Of a stretch of DNA of 64,000 nucleotides, positions 51,245 through 58,671 are shown piece after piece. Numbering within the stretch: position 1 is the first letter of the stretch; each line of letters starts with the position of its first letter. The notes below the pieces were generated by a model. The model was not told the origin of the DNA, searched no databases, and was given only the letters and a program-made list of their open reading frames with translations. Source of the DNA: PALSA-612 sp963711315 (GTDB lineage Bacteria > Actinomycetota > Thermoleophilia > Gaiellales > Gaiellaceae); assembly GCA_963711315.1 (NCBI GenBank), contig CAVQDQ010000004.1, forward strand, positions 248,001 through 312,000. Reading direction: 5' to 3'. The position numbers and the translations under genes were made by a program.

Positions 51245-51974
51245 TCAGTCGAGCGCATGGATCGTGAACGCGACGGCGAATCCGAGCGTCGCCACGACGC
51301 CGACCAGCTTGCCGCTGTGCTCGTACGCCTCGGGCATCATCGTGTCCGCGAGCATGGTCAGGATCGCGCCCGCGGCGAAGGTGAGAACGAAGGCGACGAC
51401 ATTCGGCGAGGCGCCCTGGAACAGGCCGTAGCCCGCAAGTGATGCGAGTCCCGACACCAGTGCGATCGCGATCCACATCCAGAGGATTCGCGCTCTCTCC
51501 CAGCCGCCGCTGACGAGCCCCGCGGTCGACGAGATCGCCTCGGGCAGGTTGGAGATGAAGACCGCTGCCAGAAAGGCAGCGCCCACCGCCCCGCCTTCGA
51601 AGATCGTCACCCCGATCACCATCGACTCGGGGATCCCGTCGAGCACCGTTCCGAGCACGATGGCGAGCGCGGAACCGCTCTCCTGGCGGCCCACTGCACT
51701 CTTTCGCTCGCTTCCCCCCATGCGGGAAATGAGCAGGTCGCCTCACGAAGAAGACAGCGCAGCCCACGAAGAGGCCCGCGATGACCGCTCCGTGGGATCC
51801 CATGTCGGCCGCCTCTTCGACAAGGTCGAAGGCGACCGCGCTGATCAGAACTCCCGCGCCGAAGCCCATGATCAGCCCGATGGTGCGCAGGCCGATCCGG
51901 AAGCGAAGCGCGATGAGCGCGCCGATCACGAGCGAGGAAGCGGCCAGCAGTCCCCAGCCGAAGGCTGCCGCCAT
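51245..51974 (-). pseudogene. ZIP-family metal transporter, one frameshift
   Basis: GTG/ATG-started MAAAFGWGLLAASSLVIGAL, then LIMGFGAGVLISAVAFDLVE and GLFVGCAVFFV. One extra A at about 51747 breaks the frame; the continuation GDLLISRMGGSERKSAVGRQ leads to LGTVLDGIPESMVIGVTIFE (metal-binding DGxPE motif), SNLPEAISSTAG and the end TMMPEAYEHSGKLVGVVATL. Restored length is about 243 aa, normal for this actinobacterial ZIP/GufA-like type. Likely imports or exports divalent metal. Decayed relative at 39934-40200. Confidence 0.83.
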
Positions 51975-51980
51975 CGGGGC

Positions 51981-52343
51981 CTAGGAGCGAATCTCTGAGA
52001 AGCGGATCAGCGTCACCGTGTCGTCGACGGTGACGTCGCGGTTGTAGAGCCGGGCGAGGAACTCGGCCATGTCGTCGGTGGAGCGGAGCTCGGGATTGTC
52101 GTGCTCCACCTCGTTCGGGGACAGCTCGCCGAGCCGCTTGACCTCGACCTTGTCGATAACCGCGTCGAAGACCCTCTCGCGCGGGCTGTAGCGCGAGCCG
52201 CACAGCACCTGGACGATCATTCCCTTCTTGTACTTCCCCGACTTGTCCCCGAGCCGGATCGTGGCCGTCTTGCGCTTGCTGCGCAACTGGTCGGCGACGA
52301 TGGGGGAATAGAAGTTGAGGGCGTACATGGCTGCGGCGATCAT
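51981..52343 (-). CDS. ASCH-domain protein
   Basis: 120 aa: MIAAAMYALNFYSPIVADQL, then RSKRKTATIRLGDKSGKYKK and GMIVQVLCGSRYSPRERVFD, VEVKRLGELSPNEVEHDNPE. The ASCH (PUA-like) beta-barrel with the KTATIRxGDK motif suggests RNA or nucleotide binding. The ATG at 52343 overlaps the upstream NUDIX stop (ATGA); the alternative ATG at 52328 would shorten it by five residues. Coupling with a NUDIX hydrolase hints at nucleotide or RNA-cap metabolism. Confidence 0.82.
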   Translation of the reverse strand: MIAAAMYALNFYSPIVADQLRSKRKTATIRLGDKSGKYKKGMIVQVLCGSRYSPRERVFDAVIDKVEVKRLGELSPNEVEHDNPELRSTDDMAEFLARLYNRDVTVDDTVTLIRFSEIRS

Positions 52344-52840
52344 AGAGCGTCGCTCTCGAGTGCAGAGCGTGCCCGTTCGGCCATCTGGCGCTCGCCACCG
52401 TAGGTAAGCAGCCTCGATGCGTCCTCGAGCGGCAGCCAGCGCACGTCTGCCACCTCGTGCGCGTGCTCGGGCGGCACGTCGCCCAGCCGGCCGCGTCCGT
52501 AGCGCAGGAGGTAGAAGCTGACGACCTTGAACACCCGCTCGCCCTGCCACGTGTACGTGTAGCGGACGTCTCCGAGCTTGCGCACGAGCCGGCCCGTGGC
52601 GCCCGTCTCCTCGGCCACCTCGCGCAACGCCGTCTCCTCCGGCCGCTCGCCGTCATCGATCACCCCTTTCGGCAAAGCCCAGACGCCTTCGCGCTTGCCG
52701 CCTGGGCGGATCGCGGCCAGCCACCATTCCCCGCGCAGGCGGCGGACGAGCACGGCACCCGCCGAAAACTCCCGTCTCACGCTGGATAACGGTAGAGCTT
52801 GTAACGATGTGGTGGTCGGCGGCTTGCGCTCACCCGCCAA
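52340..52840 (-). CDS. NUDIX hydrolase
   Basis: 166 aa from a TTG start (MAGERKPPTTTSLQALPLSS). The NUDIX box is complete: GVIDDGERPEETALREVAEE then TG, fitting GX5EX7REUXEEXGU. The region before the box (WWLAAIRPGGKREGVWALPK) is the usual beta-strand platform. Hydrolyses a nucleoside diphosphate linked to X; substrate unknown. Divergent from groES; its start lies next to the heat-shock promoter. Confidence 0.88.
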   Translation of the reverse strand: MAGERKPPTTTSLQALPLSSVRREFSAGAVLVRRLRGEWWLAAIRPGGKREGVWALPKGVIDDGERPEETALREVAEETGATGRLVRKLGDVRYTYTWQGERVFKVVSFYLLRYGRGRLGDVPPEHAHEVADVRWLPLEDASRLLTYGGERQMAERARSALESDAL

Positions 52841-52853
52841 ACCTTTGTAGAAT
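52824..52853 (+). promoter_or_regulatory. Probable groESL promoter (sigma-70-type)
   Basis: TTGCGC (52824-52829) and TAGAAT (52848-52853) are 18 bp apart. Transcription would begin at about 52860, inside the CIRCE element, a usual arrangement. The NUDIX TTG start at 52840 lies inside this promoter on the other strand. Confidence 0.5.
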
Positions 52854-52857
52854 GGCC

Positions 52858-52882
52858 TGGCACTCTGGTTAGTGGAGTGCCA
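52858..52882 (+). promoter_or_regulatory. CIRCE operator (HrcA-binding) before groES
   Basis: TGGCACTC and GAGTGCCA form a perfect 8-bp inverted repeat around a 9-bp spacer, very close to the CIRCE consensus TTAGCACTC-N9-GAGTGCTAA. It lies 38 bp upstream of the groES ATG. By analogy HrcA would bind here and release on heat shock; hrcA itself is not in the window. Confidence 0.88.
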
Positions 52883-52919
52883 ACAAGTGTCACAAAGTCA
52901 GTAGCAAGGAGGAGTGCGG

Positions 52920-53258
52920 ATGGACCTGCAGCCGCTAGGAGACAGGCTCATCGTCGAGGCCCTCGAGGAAGAGGAGACGACGGCGAGCGGCATCGTCCTG
53001 CCCGACACGGCGAAGGAGAAGCCCCAGCGCGGCCGCGTGCTCGCGGTCGGCCCGGGTGGCCGTGACGAGGACGGGGAGTACATCCCCATGGACGTCGAGG
53101 TGGGTGACGAGATCATCTACTCGAAGTACGGCGGCACCGAAGTGAAAGTCGGCGCCGACGACCTTTTGATCCTTCGCGAGTCGGACGTGCTCGCCAAGGT
53201 CGTGGCCACGAAGGCCAAGGCCAAGGGCAAGCGCGAGCTGGCGGGCGCGAAGGCGTAG
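52920..53258 (+). CDS. groS: Co-chaperonin GroES
   Basis: 112 aa, slightly longer than the usual 95-100 because of a Lys/Ala-rich tail (KAKAKGKRELAGAKA). Conserved parts are MDLQPLGDRLIVEALEEEET, the mobile loop TTASGIVLPDTAKEKPQRG, GRVLAVGPGG and YSKYGGTEVKV. Forms the heptameric lid on GroEL. ATG at 52920 with AAGGAGG seven bases upstream is preferred over the in-frame GTG at 52914. Confidence 0.95.
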   Translation: MDLQPLGDRLIVEALEEEETTASGIVLPDTAKEKPQRGRVLAVGPGGRDEDGEYIPMDVEVGDEIIYSKYGGTEVKVGADDLLILRESDVLAKVVATKAKAKGKRELAGAKA

Positions 53259-53279
53259 ACGAGGAGAAAGAGGAGAGAC

Positions 53280-54902
53280 ATGGCTCACAAGGAGCTGAAG
53301 TTCAACGAGGACGCGCGCCGCTCTCTCGAGCGCGGCGTGAACATCCTCGCCGACGCGGTCAAGGTGACTCTTGGCCCGAAGGGTCGGTACGTCGTACTCG
53401 ACAAGAAGTTCGGCGCGCCCACGATCACGAACGACGGCGTCACGATCGCACGCGAGATCGAGGTCGAGGACGTGTTCGAGAACCAGGGTGCGCAGCTGAT
53501 CCGCGAAGCCGCCACGTCGACCGACGACGTCGCGGGTGACGGAACGACCACCGCTACGGTGCTCGCCCAGGCCATCGTCCGCGAGGGCCTGAAGAACGTC
53601 GCCGCAGGCGCGAACCCGATGGGGCTCAAGCGCGGCATCGAGAGGGCCGTCGACGCAGTCGTCGAGGACCTGAAGAAGAACTCGAAGGAGGTCTCCGGCA
53701 AGGAGGACATCGCCCGTGTCGGCACCGTCGTCTCGCGCGAGCGCGAGATCGGTGACGTGATCGCCGAGGCGATCGAGAAGGTCGGCAAGGACGGCGTCGT
53801 GAACGTCGAGGAGGGCCAGACCTTCGGCCTCGAGCTCGAGTTCACGGAGGGCATGCAGTTCGACAAGGGCTACCTGTCGCCGTACATGGTGACCGACCCC
53901 GAGCGCATGGAGGCCGTGCTCGAGGACCCGTACATCCTGATCGCGAACCAGAAGATCGGCGCCGTCAAGGATCTCCTGCCCGTGCTGGAGCAGGTCATCC
54001 AGGCCGGCCGGCCGCTGCTGGTCGTGTCCGAGGACGTCGAGGGCGAGTCGCTCGCGACGATCGTCGTCAACAAGCTCCGCGGCACCTTCACCGCCGTAGC
54101 GGTCAAGGCCCCGGGCTTCGGCGACCGCCGCAAGCGGATGCTCGAGGACATCGCCATCGTCGCCGGTGGCGAGGTGATCACCGAGGAGATGGGCCTCAAG
54201 CTCGAGAACACGAAGCTCACGCAACTCGGCCGCGCACGCAAGGTGGTCGTCGACAAGGACACGACGACGATCATCGACGGTGGCGGTGACTCCGACGCGA
54301 TCAAGGCCCGCATCAAGCAGCTGAAGGCCGAGATCGAGAACACCGACTCCGACTTCGACCGCGAGAAGCTCCAGGAGCGGCTGGCCAAGCTTGCCGGCGG
54401 CGTTGCCGTCGTCAAGGTGGGTGCCGCTACCGAGGTCGAGATCAAGGAGAAGAAGCACCGCGTCGAGGACGCGCTCAAGGCCACCCGCGCCGCCCTCGAG
54501 GAGGGCATTGGCTCGGGCGGCGGCGTCGCGTTGCTCAACTCCTCGTCGGCCATCAAGCTCGACGCCTTCGAGGGCGACGAGAAGACCGGCGCGCAGATCA
54601 TCCTCCGCGCACTCGAGGAGCCGCTCCGCCAGCTCGCGTACAACGGCGGCCTCGAAGGCTCCGTCGTCGTCGACAAGGTCCGCCGCGCCAAGAAGGGCGA
54701 GGGCCTGAACGTCGACACTGGCGAGATCGAGGACCTGGTCGCGGCCGGGATCATCGACCCGACCATGGTCACGCGCTCCGCGCTTCAGAACGCGGCTTCG
54801 ATCGCGAAGAACATCCTCACGACCGAGGCCGTCGTCGCCGAGGCGCCGGAGAAGAACGGTCATGGCGGCGGAATGCCCGGAGGCATGCCGGACATGATGT
54901 AA
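53280..54902 (+). CDS. groL: Chaperonin GroEL
   Basis: 60-kDa chaperonin of 540 aa, clean frame. MAHKELKFNEDARRSLERGV start; ATP-binding DGTTTATVLAQ; GVVNVEEGQTFGLELEFTEG; ALKATRAALEEGIGSGGGVA; C-terminal Gly/Met tail GGGMPGGMPDMM. Forms tetradecamers that fold proteins with GroES. Only 21 bp downstream of groES in one operon. The long antisense frame across it is an artefact. Confidence 0.97.
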   Translation: MAHKELKFNEDARRSLERGVNILADAVKVTLGPKGRYVVLDKKFGAPTITNDGVTIAREIEVEDVFENQGAQLIREAATSTDDVAGDGTTTATVLAQAIVREGLKNVAAGANPMGLKRGIERAVDAVVEDLKKNSKEVSGKEDIARVGTVVSREREIGDVIAEAIEKVGKDGVVNVEEGQTFGLELEFTEGMQFDKGYLSPYMVTDPERMEAVLEDPYILIANQKIGAVKDLLPVLEQVIQAGRPLLVVSEDVEGESLATIVVNKLRGTFTAVAVKAPGFGDRRKRMLEDIAIVAGGEVITEEMGLKLENTKLTQLGRARKVVVDKDTTTIIDGGGDSDAIKARIKQLKAEIENTDSDFDREKLQERLAKLAGGVAVVKVGAATEVEIKEKKHRVEDALKATRAALEEGIGSGGGVALLNSSSAIKLDAFEGDEKTGAQIILRALEEPLRQLAYNGGLEGSVVVDKVRRAKKGEGLNVDTGEIEDLVAAGIIDPTMVTRSALQNAASIAKNILTTEAVVAEAPEKNGHGGGMPGGMPDMM

Positions 54903-54905
54903 CAG

Positions 54906-55046
54906 GGGCGGGGGAACCCATGGTTCCCCCGCGGACCCCCTCCTTCGGGTGGCCGGCCGGTCAGCAGCTGGATCGGTGACTCGGGAGGAGGGTTTGGAGC
55001 GACTGTTTGCTCTAGCGAAGGTGCCGGCTGAGCCGGCACCTTCGTC
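54906..55046 (+). repeat. Intergenic repeat, copy A, with two palindromes
   Basis: This 140-bp segment begins with an 11-bp-arm palindrome (GCGGGGGAACC / GGTTCCCCCGC, 54908-54932) and ends with a 14-bp-arm hairpin (CGAAGGTGCCGGCT / AGCCGGCACCTTCG, 55016-55044). The same order, including TTTGCTCTAGCGA between them, recurs in inverted orientation at 56778-56911. The second hairpin could also terminate groESL transcription. Confidence 0.75.
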
Positions 55047-55151
55047 GTTTCTGGTTCGAAGTTGCCACGAACTACCAGCGCTCTGTCAGCGGATACCCCG
55101 ATGCCCCTGGCCGAGTCTTTGTGCAGGCTCGGATCCAGGAGGTGGACTCTG

Positions 55152-55673
55152 ATGACTTCGACGCTTGAACTCGTGCGACCCGAGACGGCGCTTGACACCC
55201 CGACCGCGCCGCCCGTCACGTTCAGTGTTGGCGCGGCTCTCAGCGGTGGTGCCGGTCTCGGCCGGGGCACATTCGTAGGGCCCGCAGAACTGACCCTGGA
55301 TGCCGGCAGGATCACGCTGGTCGGTTCGTATATCGAACGCAGGAGAGGTATGCGAGGCGCCTTGGAGTGGTTTGTGTCACTGGGCGTGCTGGTCGTCTCG
55401 ACCTTGGCACTCTGGCTCGTGACGCCACTCCCCGAGGCTCTGGCAGTGGGAATTCTCGCATTTGGCATGGTGACGTGGCTTCTGGTCTGGACGCGTCGGC
55501 GCCCGCGGACGGGTGAGCTCAACGCGTCTGACGTGACCGTCAAGCGGATCAGAGGCCGGCGGGTGTGGATGAGGGGACCGTTTGAGCTGGAGCGGCCGGA
55601 GGCGCGCCCGACGCTCGTCGTCGCCGCTCGCAACAAGGCGGACGCGGCGGCATTGGCGCAGCTGCTCTCTTGA
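55152..55673 (+). CDS. Membrane protein of unknown function
   Basis: 173 aa from MTSTLELVRPETALDTPTAP with AGGAGG upstream. A beta-rich N-terminal part (RGTFVGPAELTLDAGRITLV) precedes two helices (ALEWFVSLGVLVVSTLALWL, ALAVGILAFGMVTWLLVWT) and a basic C-terminal domain with PTLVVAARNKADAAALAQLL. The PH-like pattern (strands plus final helix) is suggestive only. It is bounded by repeat copy A and a terminator. Confidence 0.7.
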   Translation: MTSTLELVRPETALDTPTAPPVTFSVGAALSGGAGLGRGTFVGPAELTLDAGRITLVGSYIERRRGMRGALEWFVSLGVLVVSTLALWLVTPLPEALAVGILAFGMVTWLLVWTRRRPRTGELNASDVTVKRIRGRRVWMRGPFELERPEARPTLVVAARNKADAAALAQLLS

Positions 55674-55704
55674 TGCTCGCCTAGCCACGCTGACCTCAAC
55701 GAGA

Positions 55705-55728
55705 AAGGGCCGCCTCTCGGCGGCCCTT
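55705..55728 (+). terminator. Hairpin terminator
   Basis: AAGGGCCGCC and GGCGGCCCTT with loop TCTC, followed by CTG. It lies between the membrane-protein gene (ends 55673) and the converging TetR gene (ends 55799), so it can serve both. Confidence 0.7.
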
Positions 55729-55798
55729 CTGCCATCTGGAGATGGGGAGGTGGGCACCTCAGATATCGGATTGACAGCGCCTGTCCTCTTACCTCGTT

Positions 55799-56413
55799 TC
55801 AGTGATTCGCTGTGGCGAACCCGCGCACCACCGTCGCCAGGGCATTCCGCCAGGTCTGTTCCTCGTTCCCTTCGGGCAGCAGCCGAAGGACCGCTCCGCG
55901 GAGCTCGGCGTTGCCGAGGCCCTCCATCATCGCGTTGAACTCGACGGCTGCCTCGGCGGGCGGCTTGCCGCCGAGCAGTCCGGCAGCCTCTAGTCGCTCG
56001 ACCTTGCCGACGAGCTGCCTCCAGGCTCTCTGCCGCGCAGTCGTGAGCTCTGGGCCGGCATCCATGCCTGGCACGACGCGCTGGAAGGCGATGCGGTAGA
56101 GCGCCGGATGCTCGCGAACGAGCCGGCGGACGACGAGGACGCCGACGTCGACGAGATCTGCCGCGGGGTCGTCGGACTCCTCGAGCTTCGCGATCTCTGT
56201 GTACAGGAACTCGAACGCTTCACGCGCCAGAGCCTGAACGAGAAGCCCGTCCTTCGACCCGAACAGGCTGTATACCGCTCGCGTCGTCGTTCCCGCCCGC
56301 GCGGCGACTGCGCGGACTGACAATGCGCCAGGCCCACCCTTCGCGACGATGCGCTCCGCCGCAGACAGGAGTGCGACACGAGTGCGCTCGTCGTGCTCTT
56401 TCGGTCGTCCCAT
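55799..56413 (-). CDS. TetR-family transcriptional regulator
   Basis: 204 aa. The N-terminal helix-turn-helix is ALLSAAERIVAKGGPGALSV followed by RAVAARAGTTTRAVYSLFGS and KDGLLVQALARE, the standard TetR DNA-binding domain. The C-terminal ligand-binding part has YRIAFQRVVPGM and AVEFNAMMEGLGNAELRGAV. It is divergent from 56480-56779 with a palindromic operator between them, which predicts repression of both itself and that gene. Confidence 0.9.
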   Translation of the reverse strand: MGRPKEHDERTRVALLSAAERIVAKGGPGALSVRAVAARAGTTTRAVYSLFGSKDGLLVQALAREAFEFLYTEIAKLEESDDPAADLVDVGVLVVRRLVREHPALYRIAFQRVVPGMDAGPELTTARQRAWRQLVGKVERLEAAGLLGGKPPAEAAVEFNAMMEGLGNAELRGAVLRLLPEGNEEQTWRNALATVVRGFATANH

Positions 56414-56415
56414 GC

Positions 56416-56465
56416 TTGACAGTTATATCGTCACCTGTTACGTTACACGTAACGTAACGTGTAAC
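56416..56465 (+). promoter_or_regulatory. Promoter with composite palindromic TetR operator
   Basis: TTGACA at 56416-56421 is a good -35; a weak -10 (TACGTT-like) lies 17-18 bp later. Overlapping it, arms GTTACGTTAC (56437-56446) and GTAACGTAAC (56449-56458) form a perfect inverted repeat with a 2-bp centre. A second palindrome, GTTACACG (56442-56449) and CGTGTAAC (56458-56465), overlaps it. Binding here would block the promoter of the 56480 gene. Confidence 0.7.
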
Positions 56466-56479
56466 GAAAGGAGACGGAA

Positions 56480-56779
56480 ATGCTCGTAATCGTCCAGCAC
56501 ACGCTTACGGATCCTCCCATTGCGTTCGCTCGAGGGGAGCGCTTGCAGCGTAGTGAGGGAGCTCCGCGGGGCACGCGTGTCCTCCAGTTCCTTCCCAGCG
56601 CGGACGGCAAGCTCGTCTCGTGCCTCTGGGAGAGCGACTCCGTCGAGGACGTGCAGACCTACGTGGACGAGACCCTCGGGGACGCGAGTACGAACCTGTG
56701 CTACGCGGTAGAGGCCACGGCTGCGTTCGCTCGACGGCCGGAAGGGCTCGCCGAGGAACCGCCTGCTCTCGCAGCCTGA
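56480..56779 (+). CDS. Small protein under TetR control, unknown function
   Basis: 99 aa: MLVIVQHTLTDPPIAFARGE, LPSADGKLVSCLWESDSVED and VQTYVDETLGDASTNLCYAV. The alternation of strands with a VxDVxxYxxxxLG helix resembles small dimeric alpha/beta-barrel-type proteins; no catalytic motif. AAAGGAG is eight bases before the ATG. Placed directly behind the TetR operator, so probably induced by the regulator's ligand. Confidence 0.77.
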   Translation: MLVIVQHTLTDPPIAFARGERLQRSEGAPRGTRVLQFLPSADGKLVSCLWESDSVEDVQTYVDETLGDASTNLCYAVEATAAFARRPEGLAEEPPALAA

Positions 56780-56911
56780 CGAGGGTGACGGCTCGGCCGG
56801 CACCCTCGCTAGAGCAAACCGGCGCCGAGGACCGGTATCCGAATCACACATGCAGCTGGCGACCTGCGACACGAAGAAGGGGGTCCGTCGGGAAACATGG
56901 TTTCCCCCACG
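56778..56911 (-). repeat. Intergenic repeat, copy B, inverted relative to copy A
   Basis: On the minus strand this segment aligns along its length with 54906-55046: GGGAAAC/GTTTCCC palindrome, a CCTTCTTCG-like core, TTTGCTCTAGCGA, then a hairpin (CGAGGGTG...CACCCTCG, 56780-56808). It is about seven bases shorter and more diverged in the middle. It lies between the converging 56480 gene and the oxidoreductase gene. Confidence 0.72.
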
Positions 56912-56913
56912 TC

Positions 56914-57525
56914 TCAGAATCCGTACCGCTCTTCCTGCCAGGGATCCGCGTCGTTGTGGTAGCCGTAGCGCTCCCAGAATCCCGGTTGGTCGGTCGAGAG
57001 CAGCTCGATCCCCCGCAGCCACTTCGCGCTCTTCCAGAAGTACTTGCCGGGAACCACGAGGCGCAGCGGGCCGCCGTGGTCGGGCGTCAGCGGCTCGCCG
57101 TCCGCGTGCGTGGCGAGCACGGCGAGGGGCTCCTCGAGAAACGAGAGGGGGGTGTTGGCCGTGTAGCCCTGCTCGGCGTGCGCGATTGCGAAGCGCGCGG
57201 TCGGCTTTGGCGTGGCGAGCTCGGCGAGCGCGCTCCACGGCACGCCCGCGAACGTCACGTCGAAACGGCTCCACCGCGTGACGCAGTGAATGTCCTCCGT
57301 CACCTCGGCCTTCGTCAGCTCGTTGAACTCCTCCCACGAGAGGGTCACCGGCTGCTCCACCTGGCCCCAGACCCGGAAGTCCCAGGTGGCCAGGTCGGTG
57401 TCTGGCACCGATCCCGCGTGGAGCACCGGCCACTTGTCCGTCAGGTACTGGCCGGGCGGCAGCCGCGCCGGATCGAAGCCGGCCTCGACGACCTTCTTCT
57501 CGGCCCGGGATCTGAAGAGGGGCAC
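56914..57525 (-). CDS. Molybdopterin-dependent (sulfite-oxidase-like) oxidoreductase
   Basis: 203 aa from GTG at 57525 (VPLFRSRAEKKVVEAGFDPA). The SUOX-fold Mo-cofactor domain is seen in DIHCVTRWSRFDVTFAGVPW, where the cysteine is the expected Mo ligand, and in DHGGPLRLVVPGKYFWKSAK and WLRGIELL. No signal peptide, so probably cytoplasmic, unlike periplasmic MsrP (YedY). The natural substrate of this short actinobacterial group is unknown. Divergent from ygfZ, 18 bp apart. Confidence 0.88.
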   Translation of the reverse strand: MPLFRSRAEKKVVEAGFDPARLPPGQYLTDKWPVLHAGSVPDTDLATWDFRVWGQVEQPVTLSWEEFNELTKAEVTEDIHCVTRWSRFDVTFAGVPWSALAELATPKPTARFAIAHAEQGYTANTPLSFLEEPLAVLATHADGEPLTPDHGGPLRLVVPGKYFWKSAKWLRGIELLSTDQPGFWERYGYHNDADPWQEERYGF

Positions 57526-57543
57526 GCTGCCTACACTAGCCAC

Positions 57544-58324
57544 ATGAACGGCGTCGCCCTCAGGCCTCGCTCGTACGTCGCCGTGCGCGGGCCAGACGCC
57601 GAGGAGTTCCTCCAGCGGATGGTGTCGAACGATGTCTCGCAGGACGTCTGCGAGGCGCTCCTGCTGACCGCGAAGGCGCGCGTGATTGCGCCGCTCGTCG
57701 TCTGGCGGCGAGCCGACGACGACTTCCTGCTGCTGACCGAGCCCGAGCTCGGCGACGTGGTGCTCAGGCACCTGACGCGATTGCGTCTGCGCGCCCGGGT
57801 CGAGATCGAGCCCGAGCAGCACACCTCGCACGTCGTGCTCGGCGACGGCGGCGGCATTCCCACAAACGACTACGGCACGCCTGCGGCTGAGGTGCTCGAC
57901 GAGCCGCTGGCGCCGACGATGGAAGAGAGCGAGCTAGAGCGGCTGCGCGTGCTCGCCGGCACGCCGCGCTGGGGCCGGGAGAGTCGACGAACGCATCCTG
58001 CCCGCCGAGGCGGGCCTCGACGAGCGGGCGATCTCGTTCACGAAAGGCTGCTATCCAGGGCAGGAGCCGATCGCCAGGCTCCACTATCGCGGTCATGCCA
58101 ACCGCGAATTGCGCGTCCTGGAGATCGAAAGCGACGAGCTGCCTGCCTACGACGCCGAGCTCTCCTACGAGGGCAAGGCGGTCGGCCGCGTCACGAGCGC
58201 CGTCCGCGACGGAGACCGCATCGCCGCGCTCGCCTACGTCAGGCGCGAGGTGCCCGAGGACGCCGAGCTCGAAGTGGGGGACGCGACCGCGCGGGCGCTA
58301 GACTCGATGACGACGCGCCCGTAG
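57544..58324 (+). pseudogene. ygfZ: YgfZ/GcvT-like folate-binding protein, one frameshift
   Basis: Begins MNGVALRPRSYVAVRGPDAE and EFLQRMVSNDVSQD. One extra base at about 57980-57982 (after RWGRE) shifts the frame; the continuation VDERILPAEAGLDERAISFT leads to the family signature KGCYPGQEPIARLHYRG. Ends DSMTTRP with a TAG that lies inside the tRNA gene. YgfZ proteins bind folate and help Fe-S enzyme maintenance. Restored length about 259 aa, normal for the short form. Confidence 0.85.
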
Positions 58325-58390
58325 CTCAGGGGATAGAGCGCTGCCCTGCGGAGGCAGAGGTCGCACGTTCGAATCGTGCCGGGCGCACCA
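58315..58390 (+). tRNA. tRNA-Arg, anticodon GCG
   Basis: 76-nt cloverleaf with encoded CCA. The acceptor pairs GCGCCCG with CGGGCGC; the D arm has TAGCTCAGGGGATAGAGC; the anticodon arm is CTGCC-CTGCGGA-GGCAG with anticodon GCG (58338-58340); the T arm has GTTCGAATC. Its first 10 nt overlap the last codons and stop of ygfZ. A G at the wobble position is unusual for this isoacceptor, which is normally ACG in bacteria. Confidence 0.9.
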
Positions 58391-58393
58391 CGA

Positions 58394-58419
58394 GAAAGCC
58401 CCGGAAACCCGGGGCTTTC
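58394..58419 (+). terminator. Hairpin terminator after tRNA-Arg
   Basis: GAAAGCCCCGG and CCGGGGCTTTC form an 11-bp stem with loop AAAC, three bases after the tRNA CCA. About 250 bp without a gene follow up to 58672. Confidence 0.75.
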
Positions 58420-58671
58420 GTCATACGTGGGCGTTGGCGGCCGTCGCGCCGCGACGGCTACTCCACGCCTAAAACGCTCTTCGGCGGCCTGCTCGACCGC
58501 GAAGGCGTCGAGCCGCGCTCGCGCGCTCTCCGCACTCGAGACGAGCAGGGGGACCTAACCGGACAGCTTTCAAACCGGACGTTCCAGACCTCCTCCAGTC
58601 TCTCACGAGTGGGCCCTGGGACCCCACGGCACGAGTCTCATCGGGTCATGCGTTGCGCGCGGCGGCCACGC

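Noticed and set aside
52935..54863. 642-aa open frame antisense to groES-groEL
   Set aside because: Mirror of biased high-GC codon use in groEL; composition is Asp/Leu/Val/Arg shadow type with no domain, and groEL is certain.
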